Of a stretch of DNA of 64,000 bases, positions 12,001 through 24,100 are shown piece by piece. The notes below the pieces were generated by a model. The model was not told where the DNA came from and did no database searches. It saw nothing but the letters and a program-made list of their open reading frames with translations. The position numbers and the translations under genes were made by a program. The first letter of the stretch is position 1. Every line of letters starts with the position of its first letter. Source of the DNA: Maylandia zebra. Lineage: Eukaryota > Chordata > Actinopteri > Cichliformes > Cichlidae. The stretch covers positions 57,650,865 to 57,714,864 of the forward strand of contig NC_135173.1 of assembly GCF_041146795.1 (NCBI RefSeq), in the 5' to 3' direction.

Positions 12001-14703
12001 GAGGAAGAGTCCATGTGGCTCAGAATACGTTCTCTAACGCTTCGCCTCCTCGCCTCATTGGCTGCGTTGGCACATATGCCCTCACAGCAAAACTCTGAGA
12101 TATCTAATGAGAACGGAGTGGGAGACAAGACCTCAATTCTCAGCAGCCTGCTCTCCCAGCTGAACCAGGCTCTACAGACAGCAGCTCAGATGGCAGAAAA
12201 ACACATACAGGTGCACACAAACAAGCAAGTCTCTGTTATTGTAGCGTCTTTACCGTTTAGTATAAAGTGCCTTGAGGCGACTGTATTATTTTGTACTACA
12301 CAAATACATTTGAGTTGAAGTCAACCTCACTGACTCCTTTGTCCCATATACAAAGGCTCACTTCACAGCAATACATGAAAGAGAAGGCAAAGAGTGATTA
12401 TTTTTATTTATTTATTGTTTTTAAACATGAAAGGTGATGGCATATGCATTCTAATGAATTTGAAGGATTTTTCTTTTAGACACAAAAAAGTCTGAATCTC
12501 AACTGTCTATTTCTTAGTCCACACGTTTGCCCAGAAAATGCACAAAATGAATTCTGTTCTCCAGGAAGGAGCCAGTGCATTAGTCTAGAGTTGTCCGATT
12601 TGAGTTTTAAAATCGTGACTGTTGGGCAACTAACAGTTTATTTTTAGATTCAAGAATAAAACAATACGAAGGCACAATATTTCAACAAGAAATCTCCTCC
12701 AGCTGGTTAGTGTGTGTGTGGTGATGGTGTGCTCACCGTGTCCCAGTCAGCAGTGAAACGATCTTAAACAGAAACTCTTTGATCAGGAATACACCTTATG
12801 ATCTTTTAATTATCATCATGTATCAATTTTAACATCCTCCCCAAATGTATTGGATCCATGTTGCACAGGGTAACTGGAATTAACCTAATTTACAGCAACC
12901 CCAAGTGGTCAGATGAGAGTTTCGACCAAATCTCTACATCATCCATATTTTCACATGACGTTTGCTGTACATTTGCGCGGACTGGAGTGCTTTGCTGTAA
13001 TGGTGATGTTGTTATTCCAGTATCCATTCCTGGGACCACCCTCGACCCGTCTGGTCCTAGCTTTGTCCAGTGGAAGCTGTCAGTGTCAGGCTGCAGCCCT
13101 GCAGTTGTCTGTCCACCTACATGAGCTCGAGACGGCTGGACTTGGTAAGAAGAGACAATGGTAACATGAAGACTAACAAACTAATTGGATTTAGCCTGAT
13201 AATTTTCTTCTCTCCACTCCTTATTTACCCGCCTAGATGGGTCATCCGAGCTTCAGACACAGATCTGTAACGGTTTCAAATCAATAGTAGTTCAGCTTCA
13301 AGGTGAGTCACTAGATGGTTTTCTTTATCAAAAATAAACATTATTGTACATCTGGGATGCTTCATGTTTTCCTCCTCTGTCCACAGAAATCCTGAATAAA
13401 TGCAAAGGAGATTTATTGGAAATGAAAGAAGGCAAATTAAAAACCCAGCCGTCCTTATTAGAAAACCTAGTCTTCTTTGTTGAGGTGAAACATCTCAGTT
13501 TCTACACACACAGTTTACAACTTGTTTCCTACCAAATCTCATGCTGTCTATAATATGCACCACTTTATTTTGCTCAGACTGTGTGCATAGTCCTGTGGAT
13601 GGCTAGTTACTGTGCCAAGATCCTTCGACCACTGAAGACTAGTTTACAGAAAAAGAAAAAGAAGAAAAAGGATGCAAACACAGCTCTGGTACAGTTGCCC
13701 CTTTCACTCCTTCCATTTTTAGGTGTACTGTATCTGCATATGGACTCATAAACAATACTCTGCTGTCCACCTACTTGCCCTGAACACTGTTGTTGTGTCT
13801 TTTCTTTTCCAGCCAGTGGTGATGTGTGGCTTCCAGGAGCTGACAGGGAATTTGCAAGACCTGCTGACACAGGCCATGGAGCATATAAAGGGCCAAGAGA
13901 CTGCCATGACATCACTTAAATTGTCCACTTTAACCTTGGAAGGATACACACAGGTTAGTGCAGAGAAAAATATGTTTTTGTTCTGTTTTTGTTCTTTAAA
14001 TAGAAACAAACACAGGTTTGGTAGCTGACAAAATCTCCAGCCTGTCTCAGCTGCCATAGGACGAGAGGAAGGATACTCCCTGGATAGTTTGTCACAGGTC
14101 TAACACAGATAATCATTCACTCACATTCATACCTATGGGCAATTTAGAAGACCATGGGTGGAAGCCGGAATACCCGGACAGAAACGACACAGACACAGAA
14201 AGGCCCCGCCCATATGGTGGATTCAAACCCAGGACCTTCTTGCCTGAAACTAGTAATCATTAGATGGTCAAAGGAGCTTGCAAAGAAAAGCGTCTGGACT
14301 TCTTTAAGTTGCTTGAAGACGTTTCAAGCAACTTAAAGAAGTCCAGACGCTTTTCTTTGCAAGCTCCTTTGACTACGATGACCTGGATGACTGAGAAACC
14401 TTCACAGACATAATCATTAGATATTTTCTATTAGGATTGAATTTATACCTTAATTTGCAGAAAGACATAACAGGGTTTGGATATTACAGATCTTAAATCT
14501 TTTAAGCCTCAAATCCAAAGTTTAACTGTAGTATCTCCTGCCCGACTGTGAGGTTTCACCTCCTCTTTCATGTGTTTCAGGAGGAAGTGTCGTTTACGAA
14601 AGCTGCTACGGATAAGGTGCAGTGCAGTTACCTCCGCTCCCTACAGGAGGTGGGAGATCTGCTCAAGAAGAGAACAGAAACTATAAAGAACCTCAAGATA
14701 TGA
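3005..14703 (+). CDS. naa25: N-alpha-acetyltransferase 25, NatB auxiliary subunit (5' partial)
   Basis: Twenty-two exons were joined: 3005-3143, 3221-3339, 4850-4924, 5011-5118, 5465-5543, 5817-5928, 6069-6158, 7318-7490, 7592-7704, 7798-8005, 9330-9419, 9502-9682, 11303-11402, 11513-11664, 11748-11873, 11967-12210, 13021-13144, 13237-13302, 13387-13484, 13578-13688, 13813-13953 and 14581-14703. They total 2772 nt, giving 923 residues and a TGA stop, with phase kept at every junction. The product is collinear with human NAA25 (972 aa) from about residue 49; for example EEYHSHLFMAYARVGEYKKM is nearly identical. NAA25 is the helical-repeat, ribosome-associated partner of NAA20 in NatB, which acetylates Met-Asp/Glu/Asn/Gln N-termini. 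A lysine run encoded near 13650-13672 matches the human lysine-rich loop. All introns are GT-AG; the donor after 9682 (GTCAGT) is weak. The N-terminal exon(s) encoding about 48 residues were not found in 1-3004 and probably lie upstream. Confidence 0.97.
3401..4780 (+). mobile_element. hAT-type element with BED-finger remnant, 1380 bp
   Basis: Exact 8-bp duplication cgtgaaaa flanks it (3393-3400 and 4781-4788), and its ends are perfect 15-bp inverted repeats (tagagctgggcgata). On the + strand near 3738-3875 a decayed BED zinc finger can be read: RYFGYFKSDKKQSS then HCKLCRKQ, with an in-frame stop just before it. BED fingers are typical of hAT transposases. The element sits in the naa25 intron 3340-4849, starting 61 bases after the donor. 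Confidence 0.88.
6261..6998. mobile_element. hAT-type non-autonomous element, 738 bp
   Basis: Exact 8-bp duplication tggttaaa (6253-6260 and 6999-7006). The ends are taaggttgggcaatt and the complement of caaggttgggcgatt. It lies in an naa25 intron, has no reading frame and contains an NRF-1-like palindrome at 6336-6345. Confidence 0.82.
7499..7520. repeat. (CA)n microsatellite
   Basis: Short ca run nine bases past an naa25 splice donor. Confidence 0.8.
8006..9329. other. naa25 intron, no other feature seen
   Basis: A 1.3-kb intron with a short (GTTT)n tract near 8405-8430. No exon or identifiable transposon was recognised. Confidence 0.7.
9979..11149. mobile_element. hAT-type element, 1171 bp
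   Basis: Terminal repeats tagagctgccacgatta and the complement of tagggctgccacaaacg; the flanking 8-mers agttggag and atttggag match at seven of eight bases. The sub-terminal parts are rich in the palindromic word ctagtcgac. It lies in an naa25 intron and has no intact reading frame. Confidence 0.8.
11211..11256 (+). repeat. Short retrotransposon-tail-like repeat
   Basis: The segment beginning atcagaatcagaatacctta and continuing into aatccccaaggaaatt resembles a widely dispersed teleost repeat tail. Family not assigned. Confidence 0.45.
12232..12318 (+). repeat. Short interspersed repeat tail, copy 1
   Basis: Contains taaagtgccttgaggcgact, shared with degenerate copies at 33650-33722 and 46228-46316 in the same orientation. 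All three resemble a common fish repeat tail ending in ataaataaaattgaattg. Confidence 0.6.
14053..14245 (+). repeat. Degenerate teleost interspersed repeat
   Basis: The words gccataggacgagaggaagg, gggcaatttagaag, ggaagccggaatacccgg and gattcaaacccaggacc occur in the order of a widely dispersed fish repeat. It directly precedes the 51-bp inverted repeat in the last naa25 intron. Confidence 0.65.
14267..14373. repeat. Perfect 51-bp inverted repeat with 5-base loop
   Basis: Left arm 14267-14317 and right arm 14323-14373 are exact reverse complements, separated by gacgt (14318-14322). The right arm and the bases after it (gactacgatgacctggatga) resemble a sequence common in fish genomes, so the arm is probably repeat-derived and was copied in inverted orientation. 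It lies inside the last naa25 intron. Confidence 0.95.
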
Positions 14704-17149
14704 ACGCCATCACGCATGTCCAGAATAACTCGCCCTCGACCATCACCCCTAAATGCCCCACACCACCATCTACTGTCAGCCCACCAGCTATCCTACAAAT
14801 CCTTCCCTCTTCACTGATGATGGAAGTTCCTGGGCCTCCCATGTTCTCAGTCATTTCTGACCTTGAAATTCTCACTCGGCGTTTGTGAGTTTTTGATGTC
14901 TTTTTCTTTTTCTTTCAACACACACCTCTGGAACATTTGCAACTCTTATAGCACATAAGCTTGTAATGAAATTCATGAATTTATACAACAGTTCTAAGTA
15001 AAAATGAGGAAAAGAGACATGTTCCTTTAACAGGTGCAAAAGAAGAAGAAGAAGAAAAAAAAAAAATAAATATATAAAAATAAATAAATTAGTGAATACG
15101 CAGTTTTAGAACAGCTAATCTAATAAATTATTGTACATAATAAAGAGCAACAACCACAACTCCGTGACTAAATGAGAATATAAGACACAATAAACCACTA
15201 TGTGTGTTGGTCAGTTATGTTTCCTTTTTTATTATTTTTGACTCTATTATTTTCTGGTGAGTTCCAAAAAAAGAAAAACGCAGTTGAAGGATTGCTTTTC
15301 CAGCACATTGGAGAGCAAATGGGCACAATTTTGCAATGAACTCTTTGTAACTCTTTGGACGCCTGACCGCCTGCAGGAAGCCTTCAGACTGATGTTTCCC
15401 CATACACAAATTATTGTCATCGTCATTTAAAAAAAAAAAAAAAAATTCCTTTGCTTCGTGTACCCTGTGTGTTTATGTGACTTTAGCACTAAAAGTGGAA
15501 CCACCTCTGTAGTTGCAGTATTACAAAGAGCAATGTTGGAATGAGTTACTTAATCAGGGTTGGGTTTTTTTTCTTTTTTGGGGAGGTTATTGTCTGCCGC
15601 TCTTTTTTGTTTGTTTGTTTTTTAATACTAGTGGCACCATTAGTGGAAGCGGTGCTTGTAAACACGGTCTTGTGGAATCAGGTTGTTCCAGCACAAAGAA
15701 GAAATCAGGCTTCAGAACTTTTAGAGACAGGAATGATTAGAATTATTTAAGAGACCATCTATGACTATCATAACATGAATGTTCACCAAAAACATGCTTT
15801 CTGTTGAGACTGCGAATATGCAACTGCTTGAATTTGCGTTGCTGAAGGAAAAAGAAAAAGTGACAGTTATAAAGATAAATGCAAAGGAGACTGTGACTAG
15901 ACTGGATATACTGACACTCATGTTCATACTAGACCAGATTATATGTCCAGCCAATATGCAGCTTCATAGTAACTGTCCTGGGACAACTCTTCTGTCTCAG
16001 GTGTGTTTCACAGGCAGACATTGGACCTAATTGTAAATAGCTGAGGCAGCCTTTTTTTGAAGTACTGTGTGTGAGTGAGGACTTCAGTGTGTTTTTAAAA
16101 GCAGGTGCAGTAGATGCTATGAGATTTGTCCTGTGTTAATGGTTTTGTCATTCCCGCTTTATTCCCTCATCTTCCTTCCTCCCCCTACTAAAAGACTCGT
16201 GAACCAAAATGGTGTCATCAGCTGCTGCATCTTCCCAATTTGTGCAAAATTAGCATCTTGTGCTGTCATCAGTAAACAGGAGGTGGAGGAAAGAAGCAAA
16301 TGGAGGCATAGTTTACAAATACCAAGGGGCACTGATGGCACTGCAGGTTGTGTGCAGTTTTATTTATACTGTTGTAAGAATTTGGCACAGCAATGTGAAT
16401 ATGTGAGTAAATGACAAACTCTTCCCCTTCCTGTTAGTCCTGAATATACATTCAGTGGCATACACATCTGCTAATAAATGCCTTTTTTTTTTCCTTTTTT
16501 TTTTTTTTTTTTTTTTCTTTAAAGAGTCGAGCCCATCTGTTTGAGTGGTTGGACAGAAGGTGTCTGTGATCTGATTACATGTGTTGAGAATAATGGTTGA
16601 CAATCTGGAGTGTCATCTTGCCACCCTCTTTTGTTAGAAAATGGAAAACAGAAACACTGGAATGTCAAAGCTTTTTTTAAATAAAACAAGGTAAATGTGA
16701 GGATTTTGCTGTATTTTATGTTTTTGTTATTATCAACACTAGGAAAAGGAAAAGTCTGCTTTAGATTTGGACAACTTTTCTAAATTGTAGTCCTACAGAT
16801 ATCTCCACAGATGCTGTTTAACAGGACCAGCCAACCAGAAGAAGTTAGCTTTAAAAGGAGGGAAGCTACACCAGCTTGTTTCAGACACAATGAACTGAAA
16901 CTTTGGAAATAAGCTCAAAATACAAGTACAGAGAATTGATGTTATTTAGTTAGTCAGTTCATGGTGATTAAACCCAAATCATGAAGTTCTCCTATACACA
17001 CAGGCAACAGTAAGATTGGATGAAACGCTGGGAACAGAAAAGAATTTTTAAACAAATTATAAGAACCACTCATACAAAGGACCTCAAACCCAGGATGGAG
17101 AGTGTAATAGAAAAGTTGACACAAGATGATGAACAAAACTGGAGAGAAG

Positions 17150-17215
17150 GTAGAAAACCCACTGTGGTGACACCTTAGAGGGAGCAGCCAAAATAAGATG
17201 ATGATGAACATCCGA
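17150..17215 (-). repeat. Fragment of dispersed repeat, minus orientation
   Basis: The word gtgacaccttagagggagca is nearly the reverse complement of the start of the segment at 17630 (tgctctctttaggggtcgcc). Both resemble a common fish LINE-associated repeat. Confidence 0.45.
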
Positions 17216-17609
17216 GAGTGTGGAGACAGAGAACGTGGCATTTGAACTCCATGTCAGCTATCAGTATTTAAAATGAAGATGATGGAAATTTTGGGGGCCT
17301 TTTGGTTGGTGGAAGATATTAAGAACATTTCAAGGTAAAATTGAATATTCATATTTTGGCGGGCATATATATTATTCAGAAGTCTCTAAAGAGGTTCTGA
17401 GGCAGGTTTTATCTGAAGACCAGCATATGTGTCTACTTGTCAAAGGTTTCTTGTAAGGAAATAAAAGAGACTGCTCTATAATGAGAATGCACTTCAGTCA
17501 TGAGTGAGTCAGTCATAAAAATGTCAATGTGCTACGACAAAGGGAGAAATAATGTGGGACATTTTGCCTTGCAATACAAGGAAAAACACCTTTTCCTGTT
17601 AAAGTAGTC

Positions 17610-17720
17610 ACCATCATCTTTTTCTTCTTTTGGCTGCTCTCTTTAGGGGTCGCCTCAGCAAAATAATCTGCCTCCATCTGTTCTTAGTATCTTTTTCTGT
17701 CACACCACAGGGGAAAAGGG
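17610..17720 (+). repeat. Fragment of dispersed repeat, plus orientation
   Basis: Contains ttggctgctctctttagggg followed by tcgcctcagc and ctgcctccatctgttctt, then cacaccacaggg. Same family as 17150-17215 in opposite orientation. Confidence 0.5.
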
Positions 17721-18118
17721 AACAAGAATTAAAAAAAAAAAAAAAAAAAAAACAGCAGAGGGCAGTAATACACCGCTGTAGCGTCTACTCTGCCTTACTC
17801 AAATTAAAGAAGAAAAAGCTGAAGAAGACGAAGAAGAAGGGGAAGTGGTTCGACACAGCTAGCTTGTATTAGTATTCAAAACAAATCTGATTTGTGTTTT
17901 TATGCGCGGAAAAGAAAGAAAAAAAACTGTGCATAAAATGAAAGTTTTGAAGCTAAACTGAAAGCTCTTTGCTTCTGCTGTATTTGTCTGCTTACTGTAA
18001 TTAGACACGAACTGAATATCTTGCCAGTCATCCAGCTAGCTCTACGTGCTAGCTCTTTTAGCTCAGCTGTCAGCGGCTTGTTTTGTTCTGTGTTAAGTGG
18101 CATCCCCAGTTATAACAC

Positions 18119-21100
18119 ATGAGTGTGTCGCTGGTCGTTATTCGTCTGGAGTTAGCCGACCAGTCACCTTTTCCACAAGGTTTCCAGTACTGCGCTGGTG
18201 AGTTTTATTCTCTTAATTTTCAAATATCTGCTGAAAGTTAAACAGCTAACCAACAATAGGCGTGAAGACCCAATTGTCCACTGTTAGTCGTTTTACTGTT
18301 TTCACAAGGTAATTTCAAACTAACGAATTGCTTCATTATAGCTAATGCCTGACTCTGTTCCTCTCGTGTGCAGTTGAAGGCATGTCAGAGGAGGAGCTGC
18401 AGGAGAAAGCTCTGGGTTTAGCCAAACACAGTCTGAGTGGAAAAACCGACCTGGAAAGATCAGCTGTGCTGCACCAGCACATCGGCAGCAGAGCCATGGG
18501 GGACATGGTGATAGAGACCTTTGAGCCCAGCCCAAGTAAGAATTTTCCTGATGTTTAAGTGTACCTATATATGACATAAAATATGAAAAGCATAAAAGGT
18601 CAGCTCTGAGTGCAAGACTTTAGTGTTTTTATCACACTGAACCTAATTCAGCATCTTAATAACTATTAATGTCAACGTTTGTATGGTTAGTAAATAATAT
18701 TTCTGAAAAGCCAGGCAGGTGAGAAATAACAGGGAAGAAAATGAAAGTGTAAAATACTGACACCAGTAAAATACACTATCTTTTCCATATGTGGTCATCA
18801 GGTGACTGTGTATCATGTATAAAACACACAATACTTTCTGGCTATTTTGTTAGGTTTACACCTACTATGTCAGGCCCCTTTTGCATCCAGACATGCCTTA
18901 ATTCTTCATTGCACAGGGCTAACAAGGTGCTGGAAATGTTACTCAGTTTTTGGTCTATAATCTATTGATTTGCTAGCTACGCATTCGTGACACATATCTC
19001 CCGTTCCACAACATCCCAAATATATTGTATTGCAGCGGTCCCCATCCTTTTTTGTGCCACGGACCGGTTTAATGTCAGAAAATATTTTTACGGACCGGCC
19101 TTTAAGGTGTCGCGGATAAATACAACAAAATAAAATGATACGACCAAGACAAAAACTGTGGTATTTTATAAATATAATAATAAATGCAGATTCACTGTGT
19201 AATTGTGTAACTTTATTAGCAGTGTCCTCCTGAAATGCGCCAACAACATTGAGAGTAACATCCTCCTCTCTGCCCCTTAATGCTCTTTGGTCACTATGGT
19301 AATGCAGAAATATTTCTTTCAAAATAAGACACACAACTACAACACGGGAAAAGACCCAGGGAAACCAAGGTAACGATAAAAACCCTGAAAACCATAAATT
19401 TCACAGCAGAGCCGCAACTCTCGCGGCCCAGTACCAAATGACTCACGGACTGGTGGCCCCGGGGTTGGGGACCGCTGTTTTATTGGATTGAGATGTGGTG
19501 TCTGTGAAGGTCATTCTCCCTGCTGGAAGCAGCCATCAGAGGATTGAAAATAGTCAGCAGCAATACTCAGATCAGCAGCTGTGGTGTTAAAACGATGATC
19601 AGTTGATACTGAGAGGCTCTTGACTCTAAATGTCCCGAGAAACTGTCCCCCACAGTATTATTCTGCCACCAGTCTGAACCATTGATGCAAGCCAGGATCC
19701 ATACTTTCATGTTTTTTGCCTGAAATTCTCACCTTACCAGCCAGATTTCGCAGAAGAAAACTAGACTCATCAGAGCAGACAACATTTTTCACATCCACCT
19801 AACTGTTTGGCTTTGGTCAGTCTGTCTGAATTGTAGCCTGTGGAGATGGATGTGCTGGAAAATCCCAGTAGATTATCAGTTTCTAAAATACTCATACCAG
19901 TCCTTCTGGCACCAACAACCATGACATGTTCAAAGTAATTTAAGTCACCTTTGGCCTCCATAAATAAAATGTGCCATTTATACATATTCATCCTCTTTCT
20001 TGTCCTCTCATTTCTTAGTTTGTAGAGCCTCAGTTTCTCTTTTCGCCTCTACTCACATCTTACTTCATTCCTTCTGAGAGATGTGAGCTGAGGAAGCAAC
20101 GAATTTTAAAGCCATTTTAAATAATTAGAACATTTGGCGTATTTAGGCGTAGAATAGGCCTGCATGTCTATTCTACCTGTTTTTTAATTCTTGTAAGCAG
20201 GAATGAAAGTAAGTTGGTTTTGTCTGTTCATACACATTAAAAATATATATAATCTAAATTGCTGAATTTCTCTTCCAGACACAGGTGGACGTGAGGAGCA
20301 GAACAGTGAAATTCAGGATGCAAAGACTGGTGTAGACAGTCAGGAGGGTGCAGAGGATAGGTTTACGACAGGCACAGCTCCGGACTCACCCTCCAAGCAG
20401 CTCCCGGACCAGATCTCTTTCTTCAGCGGGAACCCATCAGTGGAGATCATTCACGGTATCATGCACCTCTACAAGACCAAGTGAGTCTCATCTGGTGTGT
20501 TTATGACAGATGTGATGAGGTGAACAATAGGGATCTGTATTTGGGCACTTTTTATCAGATCATTGTCGGCTAAATTGCAGCTGATAAAAGTCTGATGCTT
20601 TCTTTATCGAACTCCAGAGTCCACCTCAAACTGCATGTAATGATACAATTTCACTTCCACCATTTCAAGCTAACATTGACGTTTTAGTCACAATTCTTGT
20701 TTTCTTGTTTTTCCCTGCTCTTTATTGCAGCAAAATGACATCACTGACTGAAGATGTCAGGCGCAGCGCTATGGTGTGCATCATCACCGTCCCAGCGACC
20801 ATGACCAGCCATGACCTTATGAAGCTCATGGCTCCTTTTAATGATGTCATGGAGCACATGAAGATCATACGGGACTCTACCCCTAACCAATACATGGTTC
20901 TCATTAAATTCTGCACACAGGTATCATCTCCTTCACTTTTCCCTCCGCAAGTGAAGTTTGAAGGATGTTGGTGTATGTTTTTGTAAGCCTGCATCAAAAA
21001 ATTCAATGAATAGTAATAATTGTTGGTACTTGATGTGAGGTTTAGGCAGTTCAGGGTTTTCAGCCTCTCTGTAACATAAACAAATGCTGCCATATTGCAA

Positions 21101-24100
21101 AATGTTTTAGTTTTGTTTCTCAACTATAGTAATATTGATTTTTACAGTTTTATTTTATTCTCGCAGTTTTTTGGCAATAGACCTTGGGATTTTGATCAAT
21201 TCAGAGTTCTGAGAGCTTCATGCTTAGAGATGACAGAGTATTAACTGCTGCTTTAATACAATTAACTGTATATAACTGTTCCAAATACAATACGTTTCCG
21301 GCTCTCTTATTTGTAGGCAGACGCAGACAGTTTTTACACAGCATGCAATGGCCGCCAGTTCAACTCTATAGAGGAAGCAGTGTGCCAGCTGGTCTATGTG
21401 GAGCGAGCAGAGGTCATCAAGTCTGAAGAAGTGAGTGATTTTTGGTTTTTAGCTTTTACACATTATTCAGTCTGCAGCAGGTGGGTGGTGTTTGTGAAGT
21501 TATTAGAGGATATTTATCTGAGAATATTAGAGATACACGTTAGTTAATGTTACAAGTGCATTGGTGGGAACAAAAACAAAAAAGTTTGGTGATTTGTGGA
21601 AACAAGTCACTCTTTTTTTTTTTTTTTTTTTAAATAGTCAACAGAGTCCATTAACAAAAACTTGGTTTGGTTTGCTTTGTGTTTTTTAATTAGATCCTGT
21701 GTTTTGGGAGATAGAATTGCTTTACAATTACTTACTTTTTTTGTCAGTGGTGTCTGGTGTGCTCTATTCTGAGCACATGTTAAAAATAAAAATTGCAAGC
21801 GCAAATGTTGCATTTTGAGGAGAAAATAATTTTGAGTGAAGAAAAGTATTTCAGTGTTTGCTCTTATCCATATACACTCACACAATAACAGTCCCTCTTG
21901 CTCAGTTGTTGGATTTGCTCAGGTCTCTGCTTTGTGTGCTGACAGACATCTGTGGACCTGCTCTCAGTGGGTCGCTTTTCCTCTCAACATATCTGCTCTG
22001 TGCATTAGCCACTGCATTCCGGAAACACGGTCCAGAATGTAGCTAAATCTAGTGGAGTGATTTAGTTTAAACTAGATTAAAACCAGCAAAAAAAATAAAT
22101 AAATAAATAAAAATTATATATTTTAAAATATAATAATTAAACATACTAACCGAAAATGGATTTAGCTACATTCTGGACCGTGTGTTCGGAATGCAGTGGC
22201 TAGAAAGCTGATTGGCTCTTTTGGTCTCCAGTCAGAATTTTTGTATCCAAGTCTGTGATTGGTTGGTTTTGTGGCACACTTGTAACGGCTTACAGAAAGA
22301 ATTGAGCGTGCAGGAAGCAGGGATGTTGAGAGCGGGAACGACACACTGAGAGCAGGTCCACAGATGTCGGTCAGCACACAGAGCAGAGATCTGAGCAAGA
22401 GCAAATATCAACAACTGGGCGAGAGGGGCCGTTATTGTGTGTGTATATGGATAATGGCAAACACTGAAATACATTTCTTGCATGCAGCAATGAATTTTGT
22501 TTGCTCAAATTAAACTTTTCTTCCCTCAAAATCATTTTCTCCTCAAAATGCAACATTTGCGCTTGCAATTTTTTTTTACATGCACTCAGAATAGAGGCAC
22601 AAAAATAACATTATATCATCTCACCTATTGGTGTTTGCTGTTTACACCCTTTACATTGTGTGCAGCCAGAACGAATATAAGTCCGTTTAAATCAGTCCTT
22701 CTCTGTTGTTTCAGTATTAAAACCCAGAATTTTTTAAAAGTGATTTCTTGTCTCTTATCATCAACCTCCTTTCTTCCGTTCTTTCCTTCCTGCTCCGTCT
22801 CCTCAGGGAGCCAGTCTTCCAGTGATGGAGCTGACTGAGTTGCCCAAGTGCACTGTGTGCCTGGAGAGAATGGACGAGTCTGTTAATGGCATCCTCACCA
22901 CTCTGTGCAACCACAGCTTTCACAGCCAGTGTCTCCAGCGCTGGGAAGATGCCTCGTAAGTTGAATGCACATACAAGTTCCCCTGTATTTACTACATCAG
23001 TTTCAACTTGGTAGTTAGCTAATTTTTGCTTACTCAATTTAAAACACTTGATATTAGACAATAAAACCTATTTCTGACTTACTTTAACAAAGTATGTGAA
23101 AAGATCTGTTCTTATCTGCCAGCTTTAAGTCAATCATGTGTGATAGTTTCTCTGATGTAGTTTAAATGCATTCACCTGATATTCACTCCACTGGATATTT
23201 CTCCAGGCTTTGTCATTTTGTGCCATGTGTTGTTTTTGTCCTGCTCTTTACATGCATTCTCCTGATTTACAAAAGACAACTGCATGTTTGTGACAAAGCC
23301 GAATGTGTGTTGTTTTCAGGTGTCCTGTATGTAGGTACTGTCAAACACCAGAACCAGTTGAAGAGAACAAATGCTTTGAATGTGGAGTGCAGGAGGTAAG
23401 CTGTTTCACTCTCCCACAGTGGTGTAATAGAAGATAATCACTTGATCTTCTTGCTTTTTGCTTTTAACCTTCTTTTTTTTTGTCCCTCATTGAATCTTTC
23501 TTCATAGAATCTGTGGATATGCTTGATCTGCGGTCATATTGGATGTGGTCGCTACGTTAGCCGCCATGCCTACAAGCACTTTGAAGAAACACAGCATACC
23601 TACGCTATGCAGCTCACCAATCACCGAGTCTGGGACTACGCAGGAGGTACTGGATTTTGTGCATGCTGCTGTTAAAATGATGCATGTTCTGCTTTTTCTT
23701 ATTTTCTGTTGTACTTATACTGTTACAGCAGTTGATGCTCATATACTGTACTGGAGTTCAATATTGGGCTCGGCCTTCAGACTGCTTTTCAGTTGCTAAA
23801 TGTATGTTCTTTCTGTCTATGTTATAGAGAAAGAATAGCTCTAATATGGCCATCTCAGTCACAGAAGTCTAACCTCATGTGCTATATCTTCAAAACTTCT
23901 GTTTACAAGGGCAAACCTATCACCAGAAAGCTGGTTTTAAGGGAGAAGAGATAAAACACTTTATACAAAGTTATACAAAGATTATTTTGAACCGCAAACC
24001 AGGCAAAGTTGTTGGTAGACTCCAAAAACAAAAAGTATGAAGCTGAAAATGAGCAGAATGGTTTCTCTTTAAGGAGGGTGGCTGTAAATTACCAGAATAA

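Larger units (their letters stand above)
14704..18118. other. naa25-brap intergenic region with naa25 3' UTR
   Basis: No further gene is visible. Candidate polyadenylation signals for naa25 (AATAAA) occur near 15122, 15141 and 15188 and again near 16679. The region also has homopolymer tracts (15428-15446, 16483-16520, 17731-17752) and two repeat fragments at about 17150-17215 and 17610-17720. brap transcription must start shortly before 18119, but no TATA box is evident. Confidence 0.6.

Noticed and set aside
14267..14373. microRNA precursor
   Set aside because: A perfect 51-bp stem with no mismatches and repeat-derived arms is unlike a vertebrate pre-miRNA, which has bulges and a larger loop.
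22497..22838. Open frames in both arms of the foldback element encoding similar peptides
   Set aside because: The similarity ([16 protein letters not shown] and [13 protein letters not shown]) arises because the arms are inverted copies of each other; it is not evidence of coding.
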